Numbered from the stretch's first letter, positions 30,940 through 42,139 are shown. The stretch: 64,000 nt of DNA from Chondrus crispus (GCF_000350225.1 NW_005178998.1:102849-166848), one strand, 5' to 3'. Translations and numbers: made by a program. Notes: a model not told the origin generated them from the sequence alone.

Positions 30940-33900
30940 GGATTTCTTCCAAATAAATTCACATATCTGTTCCCAAATTTCTCCTAGTGCAACTTCATAG
31001 TAATCATATCGAACTTCTTAGACGGGTGGGCTTGCCATTGTGTTGATTATCGGTTAACGGCTTGGGATCCCCGAACGGATTTTCAAATACTTGAAGTTTA
31101 TTTGCACTAAAATGGAAGATCAAGGAGGAGGAGGATCCATCAGAATCGACAAACTGACGGACTCCAACTTCTACGTGTGGAAGCAGAAAATACAACTTCT
31201 GCTTGCTCTACGTGATGTTGACCAATACATCGTTGAGGGAAGAGTTCCAAGTGAGGAACGCGCGGAAGAGCGTAAGAAGTGGATCAGAGGTGACAGTAAA
31301 GCTAAAGCACTGATTGGTCTCTCCCTATCAGATGAGCATCTTGAGCATGTACGTGATGTTGATACTGCTCATGAGATGTGGGAAGCTATTGTCAACGTGT
31401 TTGAGAGGCACACTTTGCTGAACAAACTAGCTGCACGTCGTGAGTTCTACACTGTGAAGATGCTTTCCGGTGAAACGGTGCTTGCATACATCAATCGTGT
31501 CAAGCAGCTGGCAGCCATCCTCAAGTCAATGAGCGTAAACATCGATGATAAGGAGATGGCCATGGCAGTGCTCAACGGTCTGCCTGCCCGTTTCGAGGCT
31601 CTCATCGTTGCACTTGATGCTCTCGGTAATGAGGAAAAGATATTCAGTTTGGACTTTGTGAAAAGTCGTCTGCTGCAGGAAGGGCAACGAGCAAACATGA
31701 AGTCTAGCTCCTCACAGACATCGGCTCTGGTTAATCGTGCCCCGAACAATCGGGACATAAACGATTACAAATGCACGAACTGCGGTCATACAGGCCATAC
31801 GGCAACCCGCTGCTGGGGAAAGGATTTGAATGGGCGTCGCCCGGCTCCTCCTAGCACATATAAACCGCGTATGTCTCAGCGGAAACAATCTGCATTTGTC
31901 ACACAGAAACCTGATCCCGACATGGTTGTAAACAGCGTCGACTTCACATGTCTGATGTCGAAAGCTTCGCACACGAACGATATGGAGATGTTGCCTTCGT
32001 GGCTCGTAGATTCAGCTTGTACAGCTCATATTACATATGACCGATCTTTGTTTGCAACGTATGAGCCACTTGAATCCGCCTCTGTTCAGATGGGAACCAA
32101 GGCTAGTGCAAAGGTTGCCGGCCGTGGTGACGTTCACTTGAAGTTAAATGTGAATGGCCGCATCGAACCGTGCAAGTTGACGGATGTATTGCACGTTCCG
32201 GACTTTGCGTTCTCTCTGCTCTCTGTCAGTCGAATGACTGAACTTGGACTAAAAGTTGGGTTCGAAAATGGAAAATGCATGGTCAGACGAGGCTCAACTG
32301 TAGTGGCGACTGCGACATTGGTTGGAGAACTTTACGTTCTCGACATCGTCAGTGACATCGGATCTGCACATGCTGCCACCCTGCAAACGTGGCATGAGCG
32401 ATTTGCAAATGTGCATTCTCAAGGTATTGCTTTGATGATTCGAGACAATGTGGTAAGTGGAGTCAAACTACTTGGTAATGAGGCTAACAAAATCAACAAT
32501 ACTGACAATGATTGCATCTCTGAAAAATGTTCTGCGTGCGTCTACGGCAAAGCCACTCGATCTGTGATCCCAAAAGAGCGGTCCTCGAGGCGGGCATACT
32601 TCTGTCTAGACTTAGTTCACTCTGATGTTTGTGGCCCCTTAGAGGTGCAGTCCATTGGTGGTGCCAAGTACTTCATTACCTTCATAGATGATCACTCAAA
32701 CTGGTCAGTAGTGTACCCTATGCACCATAAATCAGAAGCATTTGAACGATACAAAATGTTTGCACAACTTGCTCAGACTCACACTGGTCGCAAGATCAAA
32801 GTGCTTCGCACCGATCGAGGTGGTGAGTATCTGTCCACGGAGTTTAAGTCTTTTCTGATTGCAAATGGTACTCAGCATCAAATGACGACCGCGTACACAC
32901 CGGAGCAAAATGGCGTCGCCGAACGACTGAACAGAACTTTGGTAAACTTGGTGCGCTCCATGCTAGCGCACAAGAAAGTTACAAAGGGCTTCTGGGCAGA
33001 AGCACTTGCCAATGCAGTGTACGTTCGAAATCGAGTTACGTCACGTGCCATTCCCCCCAACATGACCCCCTACCACTTATGGATGAAATCTGTGCCAAAT
33101 GTTGGTCATTTGCGTGTTTTCGGTTCAAAGTGTTGGTATACATTACCAAAACACAACATCCAGAAACTTGACGCCCGTGCGAAGGAGGCAATGTTTCTGG
33201 GGTATGCTGAAAATACGGAAGCTTACAAGTTGTGGGATGGTGATTTGCACAAAGTGATCGTATCCAGAGATGTTACTTTTGACGAGTCCACGGGAGGCCA
33301 ATCTGGTGCACAGATGGATACAAATGAGGAGGCTACAACTGATGATGACACAATCAACTTGAACATCGATGAGGAAGTTGCAGAAAATGATGCAGTGGCA
33401 TCAGAAGCATCATCGCCGGATGAACAACAACACTCTGATGAATCCTCCAACTCCTCCCCAACTGCAGGGGAGGACGAAACCACCGAAACAGTTGAGCAAC
33501 ACGTAGTTGAGGAAGAAACGATTGATCCGCCAACTAATCTCCGTCGGTCCACTCGCGTTCGCAAAACGCCTGGGGCGTGGTGGGCAGCAGCTTTGGTGAC
33601 TGCTGGACTCCTTAGCCACGCCCATGTGATAACGGAAATCCCAAACTCGTACAAGCAAGCTATGGATTCTCCAAAAGCTCGCTTCTGGCAGAAGGGCATC
33701 GACAAAGAACTTGCTTCACAACACAAAAACAAAACATGGACACTTGTTCCAAGATCTCAAGCATCAAACGTCCTGACGTCCAGGTGGGTTTTCGGAGTGA
33801 AGCAACTTCCTGACGAGTCCGGAAAATTGGTCGAAACTGCAAAGGGACGTCTTGTGGCACGAGGCTTTCAACAAGTAGAAGGCATCGATTACACTGAAAC

Positions 33901-34252
33901 TTTCGCCCCTGTCATCAAGTTCACAACTATCCGTCTGCTGCTGGCACTGGTTGCGCACTTTGACCTTGAGCTGCATCAGATGGACGTAGTGACTGCCTTC
34001 CTCAACGGTGACCTTCACGAAGAGATCTTCATGGAGCAACCTGAAGGATGCATCGACAAAGTCAAACCTGATTCGGTGTGTAAACTTTTGAAAGCAATCT
34101 ATGGTCTTAAGCAAGCCCATCGCCAATGGCATAGTAAGATCGATGAGTTTCTGATCACTGAACTTGGTTTCAACACTACACGCAGCGACCCATGTCTTTA
34201 CATTCGACGTCAAGGCAATGTCATCATGATTATCGCATTGTACGTGGACGAT

Positions 34253-34257
34253 CTGCT
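34253..34257. other. target-site duplication CTGCT, left of copy #5
   Basis: Repeated at 42135-42139. Deleting one copy together with 34258-42134 restores the GATCTGCTGCTAGCTGG sequence seen in undisturbed copies. Confidence 0.95.
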
Positions 34258-34310
34258 TATTGAAAATGTGCGACCACATGCTGTTATCTGGAAAGTGCAA
34301 AATCCAGTGA

Positions 34311-34550
34311 CACGTGTACATGACTGCACGGTCCGGGCGCTCTTACCCATATCACGACATGACACGTGTAAAATCCCAGATTTTGGGGTTCTGGGGACGA
34401 AAGTGGCCTCTCGGAGGGTCATGCAAATTTGCATAGTTTTGCCAAGTGGAACCTTGGCCCGTAGCACTATAGACTACACAGGAAATACTGCAATTCTATT
34501 GGCCCTCAGGTCTAATGCTGCAAATGTATTGGTCGAGCGTTGTCCACGTG
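34311..34550 (+). promoter_or_regulatory. U3 motif cluster: CACGTG boxes and octamer palindrome
   Basis: CACGTG lies at 34311-34316, 34363-34368 and 34545-34550, the first two within ACACGTGT. The perfect palindrome ATGCAAATTTGCAT (34421-34434) contains the octamer ATGCAAAT on both strands. CTATTGG and CATTGG (inverted CCAAT) follow at about 34496, 34527 and 34556. All are kept in types A and B. In known systems CACGTG binds bHLH or bZIP factors and ATTGG binds NF-Y; use here is inference. Confidence 0.55.
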
Positions 34551-35409
34551 TGCGTCATTGGCCTTGCGATGTACTTTAAATGGCCTGTATATGCCATAAT
34601 TACGTTGTTTTGGGGGTTTCAAGTGGTTTGCCATGGTTGTAATGGGTAATTGCATGGGGCCCCCGGGCGGGACACATGTATGCCGTGTACACATGTACAC
34701 GTCGCCAGGTGGACTCGTGTACGTACACATGTACACGCATCCAGGTGTATGCACATGAGGGTTTACAGTTTTACAGTGTCAGACTGTTTGCGATCCTGCG
34801 CGTGTCCGAGTACAGTACATGTGAATCAAAAGTACAACAAGTACTTGTCGCGAGAGGAATACAGTTGTGCGATTATTCTGTGTACGCGTCACGCTGTATG
34901 CGAGTCTTGCGTGAGCACGCGCCGTTGCACTGTGCTCTCGTCATGGTGCGCCGTTGGATGCAAGTTCATGACAGTACTCGTGTGATTTACATGTATTCTC
35001 ATGTGAGTTGTGTAGAAAGTCTGGATGCACATTGTTATAACTTGCCATAATTATCTGACAGTGCTTGGCGAAATTAGTAAGGTGAGAAACAAGGATACGT
35101 ATGGCGATTGTGATATGAAAGACGTTTGCGTTGTTGGAAATAGACAAGTGCCAAGTTGTTCGTTGCACAACAATGAAGTCTGGCATGACTGGATGCAGAT
35201 TAGTAAGGTGTGAAACAGTTGCATGCATAGGGCCATGGTTTACTGGAAAGGAATGTGTAGAAATAGTTGTGAGCTAATAGTTACGAATCGATTCGTAAGG
35301 TGGAAATCGAACAGTATGGTCGGGCCACAAGAGGACCGCGCTTGGTCGCGCATAGTAGAGTATGGTTTACTGGGAGTCGGAGTAGAGCGATAGTGTAGCA
35401 CTCCAAGTG

Positions 35410-35417
35410 TATAAGTA
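35410..35417 (+). promoter_or_regulatory. LTR TATA box TATAAGTA
   Basis: TATAAGTA lies about 105 bp before the LTR end. It is identical in LTR types A, B, C and D, whose upstream sequences otherwise differ widely. It marks the core promoter, and leaves a very long U3 (about 1.15 kb) and a short R-U5. Confidence 0.75.
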
Positions 35418-35519
35418 TTGCAGGAAAACGGCTTCAAAGTAAACCTCGGCACCAACTCCTTCACTCACACACATCAACCTGCCCTCCTTCTTTCCCTTGC
35501 CCCTCCGAACCTACCATTA

Positions 35520-35533
35520 GGTTATGGGCCCAG
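35520..35533 (+). promoter_or_regulatory. primer-binding site (half-tRNA iMet), copy #5
   Basis: GGTTATGGGCCCAG, zero bases from the end of the 5' LTR. Confidence 0.9.
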
Positions 35534-35896
35534 TCCCTCGCTGTCGTTTCACTGCATGAGTCTGTCGTTCTCGTTCCGTTGTTTCTGCCGTCGTTGTCGC
35601 TGTCGTTTTCGTTGCCGTTTCTCGTCGTTGTTTCCGCTGGTCTTCTCGCTGTCGTTGTCGCTCTCGTTCTTGCCGTCGTTCTTGGTTTTGGTTTTCGCTG
35701 CTGCTGTCGTTCTTGCTCTCTTGTGTGAATTGGTTTTGGTCATCGCCCCCGCTGTCTTCGTTGTCTTCGTTCTTGGTTTGGCTTTTGTTCTTGCTGTGGT
35801 TCTTGCTGCTGTCTCTGTCTTTGGTCTTCGTCTTCGTTTCCGCTCCCGCTACCGCCGTCGTCGTCAATCTCGCATTTGGTTTTTCTTCGTTCTCTC
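35534..35896 (+). other. T/C-rich leader of copy #5
   Basis: Low-complexity leader essentially identical to that of copy #4. Confidence 0.6.
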
Positions 35897-36568
35897 ATGC
35901 AAAGTAAGTTTTGAGTTTCTTTCCATTTCCTACACATCTAAGTGATTGTCTTTGCACGTTTTGGTGGTTCTTAAGAGCAATAATTCCAAAATCTGTTACT
36001 GACGATTATCTTCATATTCCTTATTGTGAATACCTGTTTTTACGGGGTTGTGTTAGATCTGGAATTAGTACCGGTGCGCTCTGCGCCTGGGAAGCTGGTC
36101 ACCGGTCGAACGGTTAGGACATCGGAGGTCGTATCCGTTGAGGTGCTTGAGCCTGAGGATCAACCTTCACCTCGGCTCGCGCTTCCGGGTCCGTCCTCGA
36201 GTTGCGCACCATATAGGATTCCTCGTATTCCGCGCTCTGTTCCCGCACCAATAAAGAGAACTACGCATCGACTTTCTGCTCGGAAAGCGGCTGTTCTCGC
36301 GGATAAACAGTTCAAGCGTGAGCGCAAGAGGAATCGTAAGGTGTGCCCGCGGTATAAGCGGTATTGTAAAGTGTGCGGCGTTAGTGGCAATAGTGCGAAG
36401 GCCTTTTACGACCACATTCAGTCTAGGTCTCATCGCATTCAAGTTGCCAACGCTAAGGAGACTCCGCGTTGTATCCCTTGCAATCGCGTCTTTGAGTCTC
36501 ACGGGCACCTGAAGTGCCACGAGAACGGTGCCGCACACTTAAAGGTAGTTTGTGAACAGAATAGTTAG
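35897..36568 (+). CDS. accessory two-zinc-finger protein, copy #5 (predicted spliced)
   Basis: Mini-exon 35897-35903, intron 35904-36056 (153 bp), exon 2 36057-36568, 172 residues. Both CX2CX12HX5H fingers are complete and the basic stretch is kept. It belongs to an element with intact gag-pol, so any function would be testable from this copy. The alternative start at GTG (36026) lacks support. Confidence 0.76.
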
Positions 36569-36740
36569 GGATTTCTTCCAAATAAATTCACATATCTGTT
36601 CCCAAATTTCTCCTAGTGCAACTTCATAGTAATCATATCGAACTTCTTAGACGGGTGGGCTTGCCATTGTGTTGACTATCGGTTAACGGCTTGGGATCCC
36701 CGAACGGATTTTCGAATACTTGAAGTTTATTTGCACTAAA

Positions 36741-39700
36741 ATGGAAGATCAAGGAGGAGGAGGATCCATCAGAATCGACAAACTGACGGACTCCAACTTC
36801 TACGTGTGGAAGCAGAAAATACAACTTCTGCTTGCTCTACGTGATGTTGACCAATACATCGTTGAGGGAAGAGTTCCAAGTGAGGAACGCGCGGAAGAGC
36901 GTAAGAAGTGGATCAGAGGTGACAGTAAAGCTAAAGCACTGATTGGTCTCTCCCTATCAGATGAGCATCTTGAGCATGTACGTGATGTTGATACTGCTCA
37001 TGAGATGTGGGAAGCTATTGTCAACGTGTTTGAGAGACACACTTTGCTGAACAAACTAGCTGCACGTCGTGAGTTCTACACTGTGAAGATGCTTTCCGGT
37101 GAAAAGGTGCTTGCATACATCAATCGTGTCAAGCAGCTGGCAGCCATCCTCAAGTCAATGAGCGTAAACATCGATGACAAGGAGATGGCCATGGCAGTGC
37201 TCAACGGTCTGCCTGCCCGTTTCGAGGCTCTCATCGTTGCACTAGATGCTCTCGGTAATGAGGAAAAGATATTCAGTTTGGACTTTGTGAAAAGTCGTCT
37301 CCTGCAGGAAGAGCAACGAGCAAACATGAAGTCTAGCTCCTCACAGACATCGGCTCTGGTTAATCGTGCCCCGAACAATCGGGACATAAACGATTACAAA
37401 TGCACGAACTGCGGTCATACAGGCCATACGGCAACCCGCTGCTGGGGAAAGGATTTGAATGGGCGTCGCCCGGCTCCTCCTAGCGGATATAAACCCCGTA
37501 TGTCTCAGCGGAAACAATCTGCCTTTGTCACACAGAAACCTGATCCCGACATGGTTGTAAACAGCGTCGACTTCACATGTCTGATGTCGAAAGCTTCGCA
37601 CACGAACGATATGGAGATGTTGCCTTCGTGGCTCGTAGATTCAGCTTGTACAGCTCATATTACATATGACCGATCTCTGTTTGCAACGTATGAGCCACTT
37701 GAATCCGCCTCTGTTCAGATGGGAACCAAGGCTAGTGCAAAGGTTGCAGGCCGTGGTGACGTTCACTTGAAGTTAAATGTGAATGGCCGCATCGAACCGT
37801 GCAAGTTGACGGATGTATTGCACGTTCCGGACTTTGCGTTCTCTCTGCTCTCTGTCAGTCGAATGACTGAACTTGGACTAAAAGTTGGGTTCGAAAATGG
37901 AAAATGCATGATCAGACGAGGCTCAACTGTAGTGGCGACTGCGACATTGGTTGGAGAACTTTACGTTCTCGACATCGTCAGTGACATCGGATCTGCACAT
38001 GCTGCCACCCTGCAAACGTGGCATGAGCGCTTTGCACATGTGCATTCTCAAGGTATTGCTTCGATGATTCGTGACAATGTGGTAAGTGGAGTCAAACTAC
38101 TTGGTAATGAGGCTAACAAAATCAACAATACTGACAATGATTGCATCTCTGAAAAATGTTCTGCGTGCGTCTACGGCAAAGCCACTCGATCTGTGATCCC
38201 AAAAGAGCGGTCCTCGAGGCGGGCATACTTCTGTCTAGACTTAGTTCACTCTGATGTTTGTGGCCCCTTAGAGGTGCAGTCCATTGGTGGGGCCAAGTAC
38301 TTCATTACCTTCATAGATGATCACTCAAACTGGTCAGTAGTGTACCCTATGCACCATAAATCAGAAGCATTTGAACGATACAAAATGTTTGCACAACTTG
38401 CTCAGACTCACACTGGTCGCAAGATCAAAGTGCTTCGCACCGATCGAGGTGGTGAGTATCTGTCCACGGAGTTTAAGTCTTTTCTGATTGCAAATGGTAC
38501 TCAGCATCAAATGACGACTGCGTACACACCGGAGCAAAATGGCGTCGCCGAACGACTGAACAGAACTTTGGTAAACTTGGTGCGCTCCATGCTAGCGCAC
38601 AAGAAAGTTACAAAGGGCTTCTGGGCAGAAGCACTTGCCAATGCAGTGTACGTTCGAAATCGAGTTACGTCACGTGCCATTCCCCCCAACATGACCCCCT
38701 ACCACTTATGGATGAAATCTGTGCCAAATGTTGGTCATTTGCGTGTTCTCGGTTCAAAGTGTTGGTATACATTACCAAAACACAACATCCAGAAACTTGA
38801 CGCCCGTGCAAAGGAGGCAATGTTTCTAGGGTATGCTGAAAATACGAAAGCTTACAAGTTGTGGGATGGTGATTTGCACAAAGTGATCGTATCCAGAGAT
38901 GTTACTTTTGACGAGTCCACGGGAGGCAAATCTGGTGAACCGATGGATACAAACGAGGAGGCTACAACTGATGATGACACAATCAACTTGAACATCGATG
39001 AGGAAGTTGCAGAAAATGATGCAGTGGCATCAGAAGTATCATCGCCGGATGAACAACAAGACTCTGATGAATCCTCCAACTCCTCCCCAACTGCAGGGGA
39101 GGACGAAACTACCGAAACAGTTGAGCAACACGTAGTTGAGGAAGAAACTATTGATCCGCCAACTAATCTCCGTCGGTCCACTCGCGTTCGCAAAACGCCT
39201 GGGGCGTGGTGGGCAGCAGCTTTGGTGACTGCTGGACTCCTTAGCCACGCCCATGTGATAACGGAAATCCCACACTCGTACAAGCAAGCTATGGATTCTC
39301 CAAAAGCTCGCTTCTGGCAGAAGGGCATCGACAAAGAACTTGCTTCACAACACAAAAACAAAACATGGACACTTGTTCCAAGATCTCAAGCATCAAACGT
39401 CCTGACGTCCAGGTGGGTTTTCGGAGTGAAGCAACTTCCTGACGAGTCCGGAAAATTGGTCGAAACTGCAAAGGGACGTCTTGTGGCACGAGGCTTTCAA
39501 CAAGTAGAAGGCATCGATTACACTGAAACTTTCGCCCCTGTCATCAAGTTCACAACTATCCGTCTGCTGCTGGCACTGGTTGCGCACTTTGACCTTGAGC
39601 TGCATCAGATGGACGTGGTGACTGCCTTCCTCAACGGTGACCTTCACGAAGAAATCTACATGGAGCAACCTGAAGGATGCATCGACAAAGTCAAACCTGA

Positions 39701-40859
39701 TTCGGTGTGTAAACTTCTGAAAGCAATCTATGGTCTTAAGCAAGCCCATCGCCAATGGCATAGTAAGATCGATGAGTTTCTGATCACTGAACTTGGTTTC
39801 AACACTACACGCAGCGACCCATGTCTTTACATTCGACGTCAAGGCAATGTCATCATGATTATCGCGTTGTACGTGGACGATCTGCTGCTAGCTGGAAGTG
39901 ACTTGGAGGCCATATTATGGATGAAAAATGAACTCAACAAACGATTCGATATGAAAGACCTTGGCGAAGCGAAGACTTGTATTGGTCTAGAGATCGACCG
40001 TATACGTTCTAAACACGTCCTGACCGTCACACAGTCGAAGTATGCCCAAGCAGTACTGAAACGGTTCAAAATGTCGGCATGCAATCCTTGCGTTACTCCG
40101 ATGGAACAGTCTCGACATGTCACAATGCAAGTGGCCGAAACTGGCACTGATGACAACCCATGCTTTGAACCATATCGTCAGGCCATTGGATGTCTAATGT
40201 TCCTAATGGTCGGGACCCGCCCCGATATTGCGTATGCCATTGGAAAGTTATCTCAACACTGTGCCGACCCTCACGATTCGCATTGGACAGGTGTGAAACG
40301 TGTTTTGAGATACTTGCGTGGGTCCCAGCATCTTGGAATAGTGTTTGGTAAAGATGATCTTGGTACGGAACTTCATGGGTATAGCGACGCAGATTGGGGT
40401 GGATGCCTTGAATCACGGAAATCAACGAGTGGGTACGTGTTCAAGCTTTGTGATGGGCCTATCAGTTGGGCTTCCCGGAAACAAACAGTAGTTGCAAAGT
40501 CTACTTGTGAGGCAGAATACATCGCACTCAGTGAAGCATGCAAAGAGGCCGCGTGGCTTCGACGCTTCCATGCTGATGTACTTGGTGCGAATTCGGATCC
40601 AACAATTCGCGTTGGATGCGACAACGCTGGTACGATTGCGTTTGCTCAGAACGAATCTACAAATCGTCGGAACAAGCACATTGATATTACGTATCATTGT
40701 GTTCGAGATGCGGTGCAGCGAAAACTGGTCACACTGTACCATTGTCCGACAACAGAAATGCCAGCCGATATGCTGACCAAATCACTTGGTCGTGTGCTGT
40801 TTGAAAAGTTCGTGGGCATGGTTGGGCTTTCCAAGTGCAAAGCTGCCCAAAGCATGTGA
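36741..40859 (+). CDS. Copia-1 Gag-Pol polyprotein, copy #5, intact
   Basis: 1372 codons from ATG to TGA. All catalytic residues are present: protease Asp 300, integrase D505/D568/E604, RT D958 and YVDD 1044-1047, RNase H D1216, E1257/E1259, D1294. Private changes are RVLGSK for RVFGSK after the integrase core, EVSSPDE in the linker, YHCVRD for YHFVRD and TKSLGR for TKPLGR near the C-terminus. It shares HDSHWTG with the 3' half of copy #4 rather than the HESHWSG of #2, #3 and #6. Confidence 0.96.
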   Translation: MEDQGGGGSIRIDKLTDSNFYVWKQKIQLLLALRDVDQYIVEGRVPSEERAEERKKWIRGDSKAKALIGLSLSDEHLEHVRDVDTAHEMWEAIVNVFERHTLLNKLAARREFYTVKMLSGEKVLAYINRVKQLAAILKSMSVNIDDKEMAMAVLNGLPARFEALIVALDALGNEEKIFSLDFVKSRLLQEEQRANMKSSSSQTSALVNRAPNNRDINDYKCTNCGHTGHTATRCWGKDLNGRRPAPPSGYKPRMSQRKQSAFVTQKPDPDMVVNSVDFTCLMSKASHTNDMEMLPSWLVDSACTAHITYDRSLFATYEPLESASVQMGTKASAKVAGRGDVHLKLNVNGRIEPCKLTDVLHVPDFAFSLLSVSRMTELGLKVGFENGKCMIRRGSTVVATATLVGELYVLDIVSDIGSAHAATLQTWHERFAHVHSQGIASMIRDNVVSGVKLLGNEANKINNTDNDCISEKCSACVYGKATRSVIPKERSSRRAYFCLDLVHSDVCGPLEVQSIGGAKYFITFIDDHSNWSVVYPMHHKSEAFERYKMFAQLAQTHTGRKIKVLRTDRGGEYLSTEFKSFLIANGTQHQMTTAYTPEQNGVAERLNRTLVNLVRSMLAHKKVTKGFWAEALANAVYVRNRVTSRAIPPNMTPYHLWMKSVPNVGHLRVLGSKCWYTLPKHNIQKLDARAKEAMFLGYAENTKAYKLWDGDLHKVIVSRDVTFDESTGGKSGEPMDTNEEATTDDDTINLNIDEEVAENDAVASEVSSPDEQQDSDESSNSSPTAGEDETTETVEQHVVEEETIDPPTNLRRSTRVRKTPGAWWAAALVTAGLLSHAHVITEIPHSYKQAMDSPKARFWQKGIDKELASQHKNKTWTLVPRSQASNVLTSRWVFGVKQLPDESGKLVETAKGRLVARGFQQVEGIDYTETFAPVIKFTTIRLLLALVAHFDLELHQMDVVTAFLNGDLHEEIYMEQPEGCIDKVKPDSVCKLLKAIYGLKQAHRQWHSKIDEFLITELGFNTTRSDPCLYIRRQGNVIMIIALYVDDLLLAGSDLEAILWMKNELNKRFDMKDLGEAKTCIGLEIDRIRSKHVLTVTQSKYAQAVLKRFKMSACNPCVTPMEQSRHVTMQVAETGTDDNPCFEPYRQAIGCLMFLMVGTRPDIAYAIGKLSQHCADPHDSHWTGVKRVLRYLRGSQHLGIVFGKDDLGTELHGYSDADWGGCLESRKSTSGYVFKLCDGPISWASRKQTVVAKSTCEAEYIALSEACKEAAWLRRFHADVLGANSDPTIRVGCDNAGTIAFAQNESTNRRNKHIDITYHCVRDAVQRKLVTLYHCPTTEMPADMLTKSLGRVLFEKFVGMVGLSKCKAAQSM

Positions 40860-40861
40860 TC

Positions 40862-40870
40862 GAGGGGAGG
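40862..40870 (+). promoter_or_regulatory. polypurine tract of copy #5
   Basis: GAGGGGAGG overlaps nothing coding, begins two bases after the TGA and abuts the 3' LTR at 40871. Confidence 0.9.
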
Positions 40871-42134
40871 TATTGAAAATGTGCGACCACATGCTGTTAT
40901 CTGAAAAGGTCAAAATCGACTGACACGTGTACATGACTGCAGGGTCCGGGCGCTCTTACCCATATCACGACATGACACGTGTAAAATCCCAGATTTTGGG
41001 GTTCCGGGGACGAAAGTGGCCTCTCGGAGGGTCATGCAAATTTGCATAGTTTTGCCAAATGGAACCTTGGCCCGTAGCACTATAGACTACACACGAAATA
41101 CTGCAATTCTATTGGCCCTCAGGTCTAATGCTGCAAATCTATTGGTCGAGCGTTGTCCACGTGGGCGTCATTGGCCTTGTGATGTACTTTAAATGGCCTG
41201 TATATGCCATAATTACGTTGTTTTGGGGGTTTCAAGTGGTTTGCCATGGTTGTAATGGGTAATTGCATGGGGCCCCCGGGCGGGACACATGTATGCCGTG
41301 TACACATGTACACGTCGCCAGGTGGACTCGTGTACGTACACATGTACACGCATCCAGGTGTATGCACATGAGGGTTTACAGTTTTACAGTGTCAGACTGT
41401 TTGCGATCCTGCGCGTGTCCGAGTACAGTACATGTGAATCAAAAGTACAACAAGTACTTCTCGCGAGAGGAATACAGTTGTGCGATTATTCTGTGTACGC
41501 GTCACGCTGTATGCGAGTCTTGCGTGAGCACGCGCCGTTGCACTGTGCTCTCGTCATGGTGCGCCGTTGGATGCAAGTTCATGACAGTACTCGTGTGATT
41601 TACATGTATTCTCATGTGAGTTGTGTAGAAAGTCTGGATGCACATTGTTATAACTTGCCATAATTATCTGACAGTGCTTGGCGAAATTAGTAAGGTGAGA
41701 AACAAGGATACGTATGGCGATTGTGATATGAAAGACGTTTGCGTTGTTGGAAATAGACAAGTGCCAAGTTGTTCGTTGCACAACAATGAAGTCTGGCATG
41801 ACTGGATGCAGATTAGTAAGGTGTGAAACAGTTGCATGCATAGGGCCATGGTTTACAGTCATTTGGAATGTGTAGAAATAGTTGTGAGCTAATAGTTACG
41901 AATCGATTCGTAACGTGGAAATCGAACAGTATGGTCGGGCCACAAGAGGACCGCGCTTGGTCGCGCATAGTAGAGTATGGTTTACTGGGAGTCGGAGTAG
42001 AGCGATAGTGTAGCACTCCAAGTGTATAAGTATTGCAGGAAAACGGCTTCAAAGTAAACCTCGGCACCAACTCCTTCACTCACACACATCAACCTGCCCT
42101 CCTTCTTTCCCTTGCCCCTCCGAACCTACCATTA
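40871..42134 (+). repeat. LTR type A, 3' LTR of #5
   Basis: 1264 bp, TATTGAAAATG to CCTACCATTA. Its start (CTGAAAAGGTC) is pure type A, matching the 5' LTR of #4. It is followed by the CTGCT duplication and then the remainder of the #4 RT gene. Confidence 0.95.
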
Positions 42135-42139
42135 CTGCT
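42135..42139. other. target-site duplication CTGCT, right of copy #5
   Basis: Partner of 34253-34257. Confidence 0.95.

Larger units (their letters stand above)
34258..35519 (+). repeat. LTR type A, 5' LTR of #5
   Basis: 1262 bp. The first 45 or so bases carry the type B version (CTGGAAAGTGCAAAATCC), while the rest is type A. At 35242 it reads TTTACTGGAAAGG where the 3' LTR has TTTACAGTCATTTGG. These patches indicate recombination or gene conversion with other LTRs after or during insertion. Confidence 0.94.
34258..42134 (+). mobile_element. Copia-1 copy #5, full length, intact, nested in #4
   Basis: 7877 bp with type A LTRs at both ends, primer site, leader, accessory ORF, intact gag-pol, polypurine tract and a perfect 5-bp duplication. 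It is the clearest complete element in the window and the reference for the element structure. The LTRs differ in a few patches, noted in their entries. Confidence 0.96.

Noticed and set aside
34260-35519. LTR start at the TG of TGAAAATG to rescue canonical TG...CA ends
   Set aside because: That would leave unmatched bases between the LTR and the target duplication at five independent insertions, and a gap after the polypurine tract.
34258-35519. Solo LTR interrupting copy #4
   Set aside because: The RT sequence resumes only at 42140, after a second LTR, with the CTGCT duplication at both outer ends; it is a full-length nested element.
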